Part shown: positions 9,015 through 17,260 of the stretch, piece by piece | Layout: each line of letters begins with the position of its first letter | How positions within the stretch are numbered: position 1 is the first letter of the stretch | Assembly: GCA_002354635.1 (NCBI GenBank) | Contig: DELZ01000001.1 | Span: forward strand, 235,085-299,084 | Reading direction: 5' to 3' | Length of the DNA stretch: 64,000 bases | DNA from: Sphingomonadales bacterium UBA2683 | GTDB lineage: Bacteria > Pseudomonadota > Alphaproteobacteria > Sphingomonadales > Sphingomonadaceae | The notes under the pieces: generated by a model | Databases searched by the model: none | What the model saw: only the letters and a program-made list of their open reading frames with translations | What the model was told of the DNA's origin: nothing | Made by a program: the position numbers and the translations under genes

Positions 9015-11357
9015 CTAAAGTGACTTGTGCCGGAGCCGCAGCGCGTTCCCGATCACCGAGACCGAGGACAGGCTCATCGCAGCGGCGGCGATCATCGGGC
9101 TGAGCAATATTCCGAACCATGGGTACAGGAGACCTGCCGCAACGGGTACACCCAGAGCATTGTAGAAGAAGGCGAAGAAAAGATTCTGGCGAATGTTGCG
9201 CATGGTCAACTGGCTGAGCCGCCGCGCCTTGGCGATACCGCCCAGATCGCCCTTGACGAGCGTGATGCCGGCGCTTTCCATGGCAACGTCGGTTCCGGTA
9301 CCCATCGCTATGCCGATGTCGGCCCTTGCCAATGCCGGCGCGTCGTTGATGCCGTCACCGGCCATCGCTACCCGTTTGCCGGCATCCTGCAATTCGCTGA
9401 TCACCCGGTGCTTGTCTTCCGGCGAGACATTCGCGTGAATTTCGTCGATACCAATCATCCTGCCGACCGCTTGCGCAGTGGCTTCGGCATCCCCGGTCAG
9501 CATCACCACATGGATTCCGGCGCGGTGCAACGCCTCTATTGCTTCGACGGATGTCGGCTTGACCGGGTCGGCGACGCCGATCAGGCCCGCAGGTCTGCCA
9601 TCGACGGCAACGAACATCACCGTTTGGCCCTGCGAGCGGCCTTCATGGGCTTTCTCCGCCAGCGCAGCACTGGCTGCGCCCAGGCGGTCCATCATCTTTT
9701 CATTGCCGATCGCCACCCGCTGGCCATCGACCGTTGCCTCCACGCCTTCGCCGGTGACAGACTGAAAATCGCCCGCGGTTTCTAGCGTCAGCTTTCGGTC
9801 CCTTGCGCCTTCGACAATGGCGGCGGCCAGAGGATGTTCGCTGGCCAGCTCGATCGCCGCAACCCAAGCCAGCAACTGGTCACTGCCAAAACCGCTTTCC
9901 GGTTCAACCGAGACCAGCCTGGGTTTCCCTTCGGTAAGCGTCCCGGTCTTGTCGACCACGATTGTGTCGATCTTCTCGAAAGCTTCGAGCGCCTCGGCAT
10001 TCTTGATCAGGATGCCGTTTTGTGCACCTTTGCCGGTGCCGACCATGATTGCCATCGGCGTCGCCAGGCCCAACGCACAGGGGCAGGCAATAATCAGAAC
10101 GGCAACGGCGTTGACCAGCCCATAAGCGAGCGCCGGTTCCGGTCCCCACAGCGCCCAGACGGCGAACGTTATCAACGCAACCAGTATCACGAAGGGAACG
10201 AAGTATCCTGCCACCGTATCGGCGACTTTCTGGATCGGAGCCCTGCTGCGCTGGGCATCGGCAACCATCTGGACAATTTTTGCCAGCAGCGTATCCTTGC
10301 CGACGCGCTCTGCGGTCATCACAAAGCTGCCGGTCTGATTGACGGTTCCGCCCGTCACCGAATCCCCCTCGCCCTTCTGTACCGGGATCGGTTCGCCGGT
10401 AATCATTGCCTGATCGACGGTGCTCGATCCGGCCGCGATGGTCCCATCGACCGGGACTTTCTCGCCGGGACGGACACGAAGACGGTCGCCCGGGCGAACC
10501 AGATCAAGCGATATCTCTTCTTCCGAACCATCGGCACCAATCCGGTTGGCCACCGGTGGCGCCAGTTCCAGCAGCGCGCGCAGGGCGCTCGAGGTCTGGC
10601 TCCGCGCCTTGAGTTCGAGGACCTGCCCAAGCAGCACCAGCGTGGTGATAACGGCTGCGGCTTCAAAATAGACCGCGACATCGCCGCCATGGCTGCGAAA
10701 CGCAGCCGGAAAGGCAGCGGGAAAGAGCGTCGCGACCAGGCTGAAGCCGTAGGCAACAGCGACGCCCAGTCCGATCAGCGTAAACATGTTGAGATTCATG
10801 GTCCTGAGCGATTGTACGCCGCGGACGAAAAAGGGCCATGCGCCCCAGAGAACGACCGGCGTTGCCAGGGCAAGCTGAATCCATGCCGCATTGCCGGGAT
10901 CGATCAGGGAGTGAAACGGCTGGCCGGGGATCATGTCTCCCATGGCATAGAGGAATAGCGGCAGAGAGAAGGCTGCACTGATCCAGAAACGTCTGCGCAT
11001 GTCGATATATTCGGGATCGGGACCGCTATCGAGTGAAAAGGTTTCCGGTTCCAGCGCCATGCCGCAGATCGGACAGGAGCCGGGTCCCTGCTGCCGGATT
11101 TCCGGATGCATCGGACAGGTATAGATCGTGCCTTCGGGCACCGCTTCGTTTGCTGCAGAGGCATCTGGCGAGAGATAATGTTCGGGATCAGCGACAAATT
11201 TGGTCCGGCAGCCGGCAGAGCAGAAATAATAGTCCTGATCGCCATGATGTGCATGGTGATCGGTCTTGCCGGGATCGACTATCATCCCGCAGACCGGGTC
11301 CGTGACGGAAAGGGCCGCCTTTTCATGCCCGCAATGCTTGCCCTCGGACTCGGTCAT
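9015..11357 (-). CDS. copA: Copper-translocating P1B-type ATPase with N-terminal YHS and metal-binding domains
   Basis: A 780-residue Cu(I) exporter of the inner membrane. Instead of the usual CxxC HMA domain the N-terminus has a YHS domain (DPVCGMIVD...YYFCSAGC, residues about 20-60) and a heavy-metal-binding domain (YTCPMHPEI...CPICGM, about 78-105). The core has the membrane ion site ACPCALG (about residue 426), phosphorylation site DKTGTLTEG (about 467), the SEHPLA motif and [10 protein letters not shown]. The CPC site indicates monovalent copper or silver. Its start overlaps the stop of the DUF5676 gene as ATGA, so it is the second gene of the operon. Confidence 0.95.
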   Translation of the reverse strand: MTESEGKHCGHEKAALSVTDPVCGMIVDPGKTDHHAHHGDQDYYFCSAGCRTKFVADPEHYLSPDASAANEAVPEGTIYTCPMHPEIRQQGPGSCPICGMALEPETFSLDSGPDPEYIDMRRRFWISAAFSLPLFLYAMGDMIPGQPFHSLIDPGNAAWIQLALATPVVLWGAWPFFVRGVQSLRTMNLNMFTLIGLGVAVAYGFSLVATLFPAAFPAAFRSHGGDVAVYFEAAAVITTLVLLGQVLELKARSQTSSALRALLELAPPVANRIGADGSEEEISLDLVRPGDRLRVRPGEKVPVDGTIAAGSSTVDQAMITGEPIPVQKGEGDSVTGGTVNQTGSFVMTAERVGKDTLLAKIVQMVADAQRSRAPIQKVADTVAGYFVPFVILVALITFAVWALWGPEPALAYGLVNAVAVLIIACPCALGLATPMAIMVGTGKGAQNGILIKNAEALEAFEKIDTIVVDKTGTLTEGKPRLVSVEPESGFGSDQLLAWVAAIELASEHPLAAAIVEGARDRKLTLETAGDFQSVTGEGVEATVDGQRVAIGNEKMMDRLGAASAALAEKAHEGRSQGQTVMFVAVDGRPAGLIGVADPVKPTSVEAIEALHRAGIHVVMLTGDAEATAQAVGRMIGIDEIHANVSPEDKHRVISELQDAGKRVAMAGDGINDAPALARADIGIAMGTGTDVAMESAGITLVKGDLGGIAKARRLSQLTMRNIRQNLFFAFFYNALGVPVAAGLLYPWFGILLSPMIAAAAMSLSSVSVIGNALRLRHKSL

Positions 11358-11635
11358 TCATTCACCGCCATCTTTCCTGAAATCCACCGCTTGATCGGAA
11401 TAACGACTATCGCGATATACCAGCCGTAGGCAAAGCTACCAACAGCACCCGCGAGAAAACCGGTGAAGGTCAGCCATTCAAATCCCGGAAGTAACGGCGC
11501 CCAAGCCTTGTGCATATGCATCGAAGCCGGAACCAGTAATCCAAAAACAATACACAGGACATAGGACAGAAGCAGGAACAAACTGAGCGTCCAGCCCCAC
11601 AGAATAATGGATGGTTGAACAGCTTTCCTGGTCAT
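11354..11635 (-). CDS. DUF5676-type small membrane protein
   Basis: A 93-residue protein with two hydrophobic helices. It resembles the DUF5676 family through [11 protein letters not shown], the AWAPLLPGF segment and a Gly-rich second helix ([15 protein letters not shown]). I chose ATG 11635 (MTRKAV) because AGGAGG lies five bases upstream; the open frame extends about 40 codons further through the operator and is not believable there. It is the first gene of the copper operon, with a CsoR-like palindrome 29 bp upstream and the Cu ATPase gene overlapping its stop. Function unknown. Confidence 0.8.
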   Translation of the reverse strand: MTRKAVQPSIILWGWTLSLFLLLSYVLCIVFGLLVPASMHMHKAWAPLLPGFEWLTFTGFLAGAVGSFAYGWYIAIVVIPIKRWISGKMAVNE

Positions 11636-11663
11636 CGCGACCTCCTTTTCGTCCATATCAATA

Positions 11664-11678
11664 TACCCTATAGGGGTA
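11664..11678. promoter_or_regulatory. Candidate CsoR operator of the Cu ATPase operon
   Basis: TACCCTATAGGGGTA, the centre of a 6-bp inverted repeat (ATACCC at 11663-11668 and GGGTAT at 11674-11679). The identical 15-mer occurs at 12958-12972 before csoR and the multicopper oxidase. G-tract palindromes flanked by AT are the usual operator type of CsoR/RcnR repressors. On the leftward strand it ends in a possible -10 (TATATT) 29 bp before the DUF5676 start. Confidence 0.75.
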
Positions 11679-11823
11679 TAAGGCTTTATAGCGGCAGAGT
11701 CAATATCCCGATATTGCCCGACTGCAGAGCTTCCGGCGATATCACGAAAAAGCCCCATGTCGCTCAGCCGGCGACATGGGGCCTGTTTGCATCCGGCTGG
11801 TACCGGTTGACGGTGATCCCGTC

Positions 11824-12141
11824 CTAGTTGGGTTCGGCGGCCGGGGCTTCAGGCTGCGCCATCTTCGAATGGTCCATCTTGCTGTGGTCCATCTTGCTGT
11901 GGTCCATCTTGCTGTGGTCCATCTTGCTGTGGTCCATCTTGCTGTGGTCCATCTTGCTGTGGTCTTTCATCCGGCACGCCATTTTTCCGTCCTTGTCCTT
12001 CGCACAACATTTCATTTTGCCTTCTTCGGTCTGCTCGCACTTGTGGCCGTCATGACCGCCCTCATGATGGGCGGCGAAAGCCGCAGCAGGGGTAGAAAGT
12101 GCAAAAATGGCAGCGGCTACCGGGAGGATATATCTGTTCAT
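11824..12141 (-). CDS. Secreted DHSKM-repeat protein, putative periplasmic copper-binding
   Basis: A 105-residue exported protein. A signal peptide (residues 1-23, ending AAAFA) is followed by a His/Cys-containing segment (HHEGGHDGHKC, then KCCAKDKDGKMAC) and seven tandem copies of DHSKM (about residues 60-94), ending in an Ala/Pro tail. Met, His, Asp and Cys at this density fit Cu(I)/Cu(II) or Ag binding, in the manner of Met/His-rich periplasmic copper proteins; this is inference. AAGGAA lies six bases before the ATG. It is the last gene behind csoR and the DUF411 gene (22 bp gap). Confidence 0.8.
   Translation of the reverse strand: MNRYILPVAAAIFALSTPAAAFAAHHEGGHDGHKCEQTEEGKMKCCAKDKDGKMACRMKDHSKMDHSKMDHSKMDHSKMDHSKMDHSKMDHSKMAQPEAPAAEPN
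11881..11955. repeat. 15-bp tandem repeat, five perfect copies, coding DHSKM
   Basis: The unit GCTGTGGTCCATCTT is repeated five times without change (11881, 11896, 11911, 11926, 11941), with diverged units at both ends (11866-11880 and 11956-11970). It is in frame, so gain or loss of units changes the protein by five residues at a time. The identity of the copies suggests recent slippage or recombination. Confidence 0.95.
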
Positions 12142-12163
12142 TGTCAGTTCCTTTTATGGTGGT

Positions 12164-12628
12164 TTAATTATAGCTTGCGAAAACGCGCTGACCCTTTGGG
12201 CCAAAAGCAATCACCTGATAGGGTTGCTTCATATCCTGATATTCCATGCCGGGCGAACCAACGGGCATGCCGGGCACCGCGAGGCCGATCACATGTTTCG
12301 GCTTCTCGCGCAGCAATTTGCGGATGACTTCCGCCGGGACATGCCCCTCGATCACATAGCCCTCGACGATCATCGTGTGGCAGGAGCGCAGTTCGGTAGG
12401 GACGCCGTGCAGGTCCTTGACCATCTGCATATCGGCATTTTCCGCTTTCACCTCGGCATCAAGTCCCTCCGCAGCATGATCCGCCCATTCCAGACAGCAA
12501 CCACAGCCGGCGTCCCGGTACATCGTGTAGCTTGCCGCCTGCGCTGCGGTCGAGCAAGCCGCCAGCGACACAAGAAGCAGTCCCGCGGCGCTGGTTTCCC
12601 GCATGGATTTTGCAATAGCTGCGATCAT
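12164..12628 (-). CDS. DUF411 family metal-binding protein (CopG-like)
   Basis: A 154-residue exported protein. It has a hydrophobic N-terminus with a lipobox-like LAACS, then the DUF411 signature: DAGCGCC near the mature N-terminus, LRSCHTMIVEGYVIEGHVP, and GLAVPGMPVGSPGME. Proteins of this family are found in copper resistance clusters and are proposed to bind copper through Cys and Met; the exact role is unsettled. AAGGA lies eight bases before the ATG. It lies between csoR (34 bp) and the DHSKM-repeat gene (22 bp), probably one transcript. Confidence 0.88.
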   Translation of the reverse strand: MIAAIAKSMRETSAAGLLLVSLAACSTAAQAASYTMYRDAGCGCCLEWADHAAEGLDAEVKAENADMQMVKDLHGVPTELRSCHTMIVEGYVIEGHVPAEVIRKLLREKPKHVIGLAVPGMPVGSPGMEYQDMKQPYQVIAFGPKGQRVFASYN

Positions 12629-12662
12629 CGTTTTTTCCTTTTCAAAGGGATCAATCTTGTCC

Positions 12663-12938
12663 TCACCGTTTCACCTTTTCAAACAGGTCGACAAGTTCAT
12701 CGAATTTTTCTTTCTGCTCGACCGGGCTGCCGGTAGCAATCGCTTCGCTCACGCAGCAGGCTGCATGGTCTTTCAATATCTGGCTCTCGACCTTGGCCAG
12801 CGCGGATTTGACCGCCTGCACCTGATGCAATATGTCGATACAATAGCGGTCGTCGGTGATCATCTGGGCGATGCCGCGCACCTGCCCCTCGATGCGGCGC
12901 AGCCGGTTGATTTTCTGATCCACTGCCCCTTTGGCCAT
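12663..12938 (-). CDS. csoR: CsoR/RcnR-family metal-sensing repressor
   Basis: A 91-residue DUF156 protein, all-helical, expected to bind DNA as a tetramer and release it on metal binding. The Cu(I) ligand set is present: C33 (in RYCIDIL), H58 and C62 (in KDHAACC), spaced as in CsoR. I chose ATG 12938 (MAKGAVDQ) with AGAGGG upstream; the open frame runs on through the operator and is not coding there. It is divergent from the multicopper oxidase with a palindrome between them, so it probably regulates itself, the oxidase operon and, through the second palindrome, the ATPase operon. Confidence 0.92.
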   Translation of the reverse strand: MAKGAVDQKINRLRRIEGQVRGIAQMITDDRYCIDILHQVQAVKSALAKVESQILKDHAACCVSEAIATGSPVEQKEKFDELVDLFEKVKR

Positions 12939-12948
12939 ATTTTCCCTC

Positions 12949-12976
12949 TTGTTCTGGTACCCTATAGGGGTATATA
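12949..12976 (+). promoter_or_regulatory. Candidate promoter of the multicopper oxidase operon with CsoR operator in its spacer
   Basis: TTGTTC at 12949-12954, a 16-bp spacer, then TATATA at 12971-12976. The palindrome TACCCTATAGGGGTA (12958-12972) fills the spacer, so bound CsoR would block the polymerase. Transcription would begin near 12983, at the ATG 12984 itself, which predicts a leaderless mRNA and explains the lack of a ribosome-binding site. Confidence 0.55.
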
Positions 12977-12983
12977 TGAACCC

Positions 12984-14828
12984 ATGCAGAAATCCAAGAT
13001 GAAATATTCCCGACGCACCATGATTGGTTCCCTCGCTGCGTTGAGCGGCGCCGTCACCCTGCCCCTGCCCGCCTGGGCCACCGGAAGCATGGGCAAAGGC
13101 CATGGCGGCGCCGTCCGCAAGGGCATGGACCAGCTTTCAGGGGCAAAAATCGACCTGCATATCGGCGAAGGCCGCTTTGTCACCGGCGGACGCTCCGGCC
13201 ATGCTATTGCCGTCAACGGCACCATACCGGGGCCGCTGATCCGGTTGAAGGAAGGCGAGCCGACCTTGCTCTCGGTACACAATATGCTGGACGAGGACAG
13301 TTCGGTACACTGGCACGGGCTGCTGCTGCCGTTCCAGTTTGACGGCGTGCCCGGGGTCAGCTTTCCCGGGATCAAGTCGGGTGCGCGCTTTGACGTTCCG
13401 CTGACCCCGCGCCAGTCGGGCACCTACTGGTGGCACAGCCATAGCGGCCTGCAGGAACAGGTCGGCCATTATGGCCCGCTCATCATCGACCCCGCCGGCG
13501 CAGATCCGGTGCAATATGACCGCGAGCATATCATCCTGCTGAGCGAATTCACGCCAATGCACCCGCATAGCATCATGAAAAAGCTGAAGGTTGCCGAAGG
13601 CTATTTCAGTCGGCAGAAAACCAGTGCGAGTGACGATTATCCGCTGAGCACGGAAGAGCGGCTGATGTGGGGTCGGATGCGGATGATGCCGACCGATATC
13701 GCCGATGTCTCGGCCCCGACCTATAGCTATCTGATCAACGGCCACGGGCCGGAGGACGGTCTGGAGCTGCCGTTCACGCCCGGCGAACGCGTCAGGCTGC
13801 GGATCATCAACGGCAGCGCGATGAGCTTCTTCAACATCCGCCTGCCCGGCCTGCCGATGACGGTGGTACAGGCGGACGGTCAGAATGTGCAGCCGGTCGA
13901 AGTCGACGAATTGCAGATCGGTGTTGCCGAGACTTATGATGTGATTGTCACGCCGACCGAAGCGGGGGCTTTTGCGATTGCCGCCGAGAGCATGGACCGC
14001 AGCGGCATGGCGCAGGCCTCGCTGAGCTCGCAGCCGGGGCGCAAGGCCGCCTTCCCTGCCCTGCGCGATCCGCCTTTGTTGTCGATGGTCGATATGGGCC
14101 ATGGCGGGATGGATCATGGCAGCCATGGCGCCAAGGCCGATGTACCAGCGGATTCGGCGACCATGGATCATGGCCAGATGGATCATGCAGCCATGGGGCA
14201 CGCGATGCCGGCACCGGCCGCCACAACCGGCGGCGATGACATGGCCGCGATGGACATAAGCGGCGGCATGAACATGCGCGATACCAGCCTGTTACCCGCC
14301 AGCGTCAAGGTTGGGCCCGGCATCGACATGGTGGCAATGAACCCGCAGGACCGGACCGGCTATCCCGGGTTGGGCCTGGACAATGTACCGCACCGTGTAC
14401 TCAACTACCGGATGCTGAAGTCGTTCAAAATGGATCATCACAAGCGCGCGCCGGACCGGGAGATGGAGTTGCATCTGACCGGCAATATGGAACGCTATAT
14501 GTGGTCGTTCGACGGCAAGAAATTCAGCGCGGTGGGCGATGATCCGATCCGCTTTGGCTATGACGAGCGGGTGCGGGTGAAGCTGGTCAACGACACGATG
14601 ATGGCGCATCCGATTCACTTGCACGGCATGTTTTTTGAACTGGTCAACGGCCAGGGCCATCATCAGCCGAAAAAACACACGGTGATCGTCCAGCCGGGCA
14701 GCAGCGCGACTTTCGATGTAACCACCGACGAGCCGGGCGACTGGGCGTTTCACTGCCATCTGCTCTACCATATGCACGCCGGGATGATGCAGACGGTGAG
14801 CGTTGCCTTTCCCGAAGGGGCAGCGTGA
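12984..14828 (+). CDS. copA: Multicopper oxidase CopA (PcoA type), Tat-exported
   Basis: A 614-residue periplasmic copper oxidase of the plasmid-type CopA/PcoA family (not the ATPase of the same name). Tat signal: SRRTMIGSLAALSG. Cupredoxin copper motifs are HWHGLLLPFQFDGVPG (about residue 109), WWHSHSGLQEQ (about 148), HPIHLHG (about 541) and HCHLLYHMHAGMM (about 589). Residues about 365-430 are rich in Met, His and Asp (DHGSHG, MDHGQMDHAAMGH), like the copper-loading region of PcoA. The start ATG 12984 lies 11 bp after the CsoR-like operator. The copB start overlaps its stop. Confidence 0.95.
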   Translation: MQKSKMKYSRRTMIGSLAALSGAVTLPLPAWATGSMGKGHGGAVRKGMDQLSGAKIDLHIGEGRFVTGGRSGHAIAVNGTIPGPLIRLKEGEPTLLSVHNMLDEDSSVHWHGLLLPFQFDGVPGVSFPGIKSGARFDVPLTPRQSGTYWWHSHSGLQEQVGHYGPLIIDPAGADPVQYDREHIILLSEFTPMHPHSIMKKLKVAEGYFSRQKTSASDDYPLSTEERLMWGRMRMMPTDIADVSAPTYSYLINGHGPEDGLELPFTPGERVRLRIINGSAMSFFNIRLPGLPMTVVQADGQNVQPVEVDELQIGVAETYDVIVTPTEAGAFAIAAESMDRSGMAQASLSSQPGRKAAFPALRDPPLLSMVDMGHGGMDHGSHGAKADVPADSATMDHGQMDHAAMGHAMPAPAATTGGDDMAAMDISGGMNMRDTSLLPASVKVGPGIDMVAMNPQDRTGYPGLGLDNVPHRVLNYRMLKSFKMDHHKRAPDREMELHLTGNMERYMWSFDGKKFSAVGDDPIRFGYDERVRVKLVNDTMMAHPIHLHGMFFELVNGQGHHQPKKHTVIVQPGSSATFDVTTDEPGDWAFHCHLLYHMHAGMMQTVSVAFPEGAA

Positions 14829-15763
14829 TGCGGTTCGCGATTGCAACATTATTGGCGACCGCCACCGCGACGACACCGCTGATGGCGCAGGATCATGATT
14901 CGATGGATCACAGCACGCACCAGAGGCCTGCTGCGTCTGAAGAAGCGCCTGAGATCGATCACAGCCAAATGGACCATGCAAAAATGGATCATGGCGCGGT
15001 GGACCAAGATATTCCTGCCGCGCGGCCAACACCTGCGCCCAATGCCCAAACCGGCCCACCCAATGCTGCCGATCGTATCTGGGGTGCCGATGCGATGCGC
15101 GCTTCCCGCGAAGCCGTCTATCAGGAACATGGCGATATGCAGATGTTCTGGTTCCAGGGCGACCGCGCCGAATATCGGATGCGCGACGGCAAGGATGGCT
15201 ATCTGTGGGATGTGCAGGGCTATTATGGCGGCGATCTCGACAAATTCTGGTTCAAGAGCGAGGGCGAAGGCAGTTTCGGCGAACCGGTCGAGCAGGCCGA
15301 AATACAGGCACTCTACAGCCGCGCGATCGCGCCTTTCTTCGATCTGCAGGCGGGTGTCCGGCAGGACCTGACCGGTCCCGACCGCACCCATGCGGTGATC
15401 GGCGTCCAGGGCCTGATGCCCTATATGTTCGAAGTCGATGCCGCCGCATTCCTGTCCAGCAAGGGCGATCTGACCGCGCGCATCGAGGCGGAATATGACC
15501 AGCGCATCACCCAGCGCCTGATTCTGCAACCGCGCGCCGAGGTCAATCTGTCGGCACAGGATATTCCGGAACTGGGCGTTGGTGCCGGCATCGACAATCT
15601 CGAGCTGGGCCTGCGCCTGCGCTACGAAATCGTGCGGGAATTCGCGCCCTATGTCGGGATCGAGCAGGAATGGAAGATGGGCGGCAGCCGCGATTTTGCG
15701 CGGGCGGGCGGCGAGGATGCGAGCGTTACCAATTATGTGGTGGGCGTGCGCTTCTGGTTTTGA
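14828..15763 (+). CDS. copB: Copper resistance protein B (outer-membrane PcoB/CopB)
   Basis: A 311-residue protein of the CopB family: signal peptide (residues 1-20), a Met/His/Asp-rich mature N-terminus (residues about 22-60: MDHSTH, IDHSQMDHAKMDHG), and a C-terminal beta-barrel ending in aromatic WF. Landmarks of the family are the FWFQGDRAEYR-like segment and the QDLTGPDRTHAVIGVQGL stretch. It works with CopA to sequester or detoxify copper in the periplasm. I prefer ATG 14828 over GTG 14825 because GAAGGGG is then seven bases upstream; either overlaps the copA stop. Confidence 0.93.
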   Translation: MRFAIATLLATATATTPLMAQDHDSMDHSTHQRPAASEEAPEIDHSQMDHAKMDHGAVDQDIPAARPTPAPNAQTGPPNAADRIWGADAMRASREAVYQEHGDMQMFWFQGDRAEYRMRDGKDGYLWDVQGYYGGDLDKFWFKSEGEGSFGEPVEQAEIQALYSRAIAPFFDLQAGVRQDLTGPDRTHAVIGVQGLMPYMFEVDAAAFLSSKGDLTARIEAEYDQRITQRLILQPRAEVNLSAQDIPELGVGAGIDNLELGLRLRYEIVREFAPYVGIEQEWKMGGSRDFARAGGEDASVTNYVVGVRFWF

Positions 15764-15814
15764 ATTGTCCAGCCAGGCCGAGACCAAATAAGGAGCAATC
15801 TACCGTTTTTTCCG

Positions 15815-15839
15815 GGAACTTGAGCCCGACTCCCGCGTA
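15815..15839 (+). promoter_or_regulatory. Candidate EcfG-type promoter
   Basis: GGAAC at 15815-15819, a 16-base spacer, then CGTA at 15836-15839, against the consensus GGAAC-N16/17-CGTT. It is 24 bp before the MBL-rhodanese start, well placed for transcription of that gene in the general stress response. Confidence 0.45.
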
Positions 15840-15863
15840 ATTGCATCGACGCTAGGAGGAAAC

Positions 15864-17222
15864 ATGCTGCTCAAGAAAATCAAGACACCCGGCCTGTCAC
15901 ATCTCTCTTATCTCATCGGATCAGGGGGCAAGGCCGCCGTCATCGATCCCAGACGAGACTGCGATATTTATCTTGAGACGGCACGCGCCGAAGGGCTCGA
16001 GATCACCCATATCTTCGAAACCCATCGCAACGAGGATCTGGTTTCTGGTGCCCCCATTCTTGCAAATATGACAGGTGCCAAAATATTTCACGGTCCCAAT
16101 GCGGAGGGAGACGTCGTCTATGCGGCAACCACCCGTGAGGGAGACCGTTTCGAAATCGGCCAACTCGCGATCGAGGTCATCGAAACCCCGGGCCATACCG
16201 ATGATCATGTTGCTTATGCGGTTTATGACTCGGAATATCCGGACGGCGCTGTCGGCGTGTTCACCGGAGATGCACTGTTCGTCGGAGATGTCGGCCGGAC
16301 CGATTTCTACCCGGATCGGAAACGGGAAGTTGCCGGGCTCTTGTTCGATTCCCTGCACAAACTCCTGGCTCTCGGCGATCAGGCAATGATTTATCCCGCC
16401 CATGGTGCCGGATCAGTCTGTGGGTCGGGGATGGCCGAAAGGGAGTTTTCCGCCATCGGGCATGAACGGAAAAACAATCCCCGGCTGCAAATCGAGAGCC
16501 GCGATGATTTTATCGAGGCCAAGATCAGCGAAAACCATTATCAGCCCCCCTATTTCCGGCTGATGGAACGGCTCAATCTGGAAGGTGGCGATCCTGCTCC
16601 GCGGGTGGCCAAGCCAAAAAACCTGAGCCTGTCGGAACTGGACGACTGTTCTGTTACCCATCTGGTCGATGTCCGCGATCCGATGGCCTATGCCTCGGGT
16701 CACTTCCCGGGATCAATGTGCCTGCCGGTCGGCATGATACCGGCATTTGCCGGATGGTTTATCGGTGAGGGTGACAGTGTTTTACTGATTGGTTCCGACG
16801 AAAGCGAGCTTGCCGCCGCAACAGAGCATCTCGTTCGGATTGCTCTCGACAATATCGCGGGCGGTTATACCGGCATCGTCCCGGCGGCGGCTGCAGGGAA
16901 AAACTTGGAGCAAATCCCGATGATTGAGACGGACGAAATCCGCAAACGTCTAAAGGATGATCGCAGCGACTGGACCTTGCTCGACGTGCGCGATGCGGAT
17001 GAACGAAGCGAAATCTCAATTGATGGCTCGCAGCATATCTATGTTGGCGAATTGAACGAACGGTGGAAAGCGCTCGACAAGGCGCGTCATTATACATTGA
17101 TGTGTGCCAGCGGCATGCGGGCGACGGTGGCCGCAGGTTGGCTGGCCAGCCGGGGATTTGAAAATCTCGATATTTACCTTGGGTCGATGGGGGCGTGGAA
17201 AGCCTCCCGGACGGAGAACTAG
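15864..17222 (+). CDS. MBL-fold hydrolase with two rhodanese domains (persulfide dioxygenase-like)
   Basis: A 452-residue protein. The metallo-beta-lactamase domain (1-250) has ETHRNEDL where ETHE1 has THxHADH: H54 and D58 are kept, but the second His is N56 and the last is L59. H111 (PGHTDDH), D136 (TGDALF) and H180 (YPAHG) are present, so the iron triad of ETHE1-type persulfide dioxygenases (first His, GH, GD) is intact. The first rhodanese domain (about 255-345) lacks an active Cys; the second (about 360-450) has LMCASGMRA (C414). Expected role: sulfane sulfur or persulfide metabolism. AGGAGG lies before the ATG. Confidence 0.85.
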   Translation: MLLKKIKTPGLSHLSYLIGSGGKAAVIDPRRDCDIYLETARAEGLEITHIFETHRNEDLVSGAPILANMTGAKIFHGPNAEGDVVYAATTREGDRFEIGQLAIEVIETPGHTDDHVAYAVYDSEYPDGAVGVFTGDALFVGDVGRTDFYPDRKREVAGLLFDSLHKLLALGDQAMIYPAHGAGSVCGSGMAEREFSAIGHERKNNPRLQIESRDDFIEAKISENHYQPPYFRLMERLNLEGGDPAPRVAKPKNLSLSELDDCSVTHLVDVRDPMAYASGHFPGSMCLPVGMIPAFAGWFIGEGDSVLLIGSDESELAAATEHLVRIALDNIAGGYTGIVPAAAAGKNLEQIPMIETDEIRKRLKDDRSDWTLLDVRDADERSEISIDGSQHIYVGELNERWKALDKARHYTLMCASGMRATVAAGWLASRGFENLDIYLGSMGAWKASRTEN

Positions 17223-17260
17223 GGAACAATATTCGCAGCAGAAAGCGGTATCGACAAATT

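Noticed and set aside
11881..11955. Tandem 15-bp repeat as a CRISPR array
   Set aside because: The units abut without spacers and lie inside a coding frame that yields DHSKM.
12603..12983. Extended start for the multicopper oxidase
   Set aside because: It crosses csoR and the operator. The Tat signal begins just after ATG 12984.
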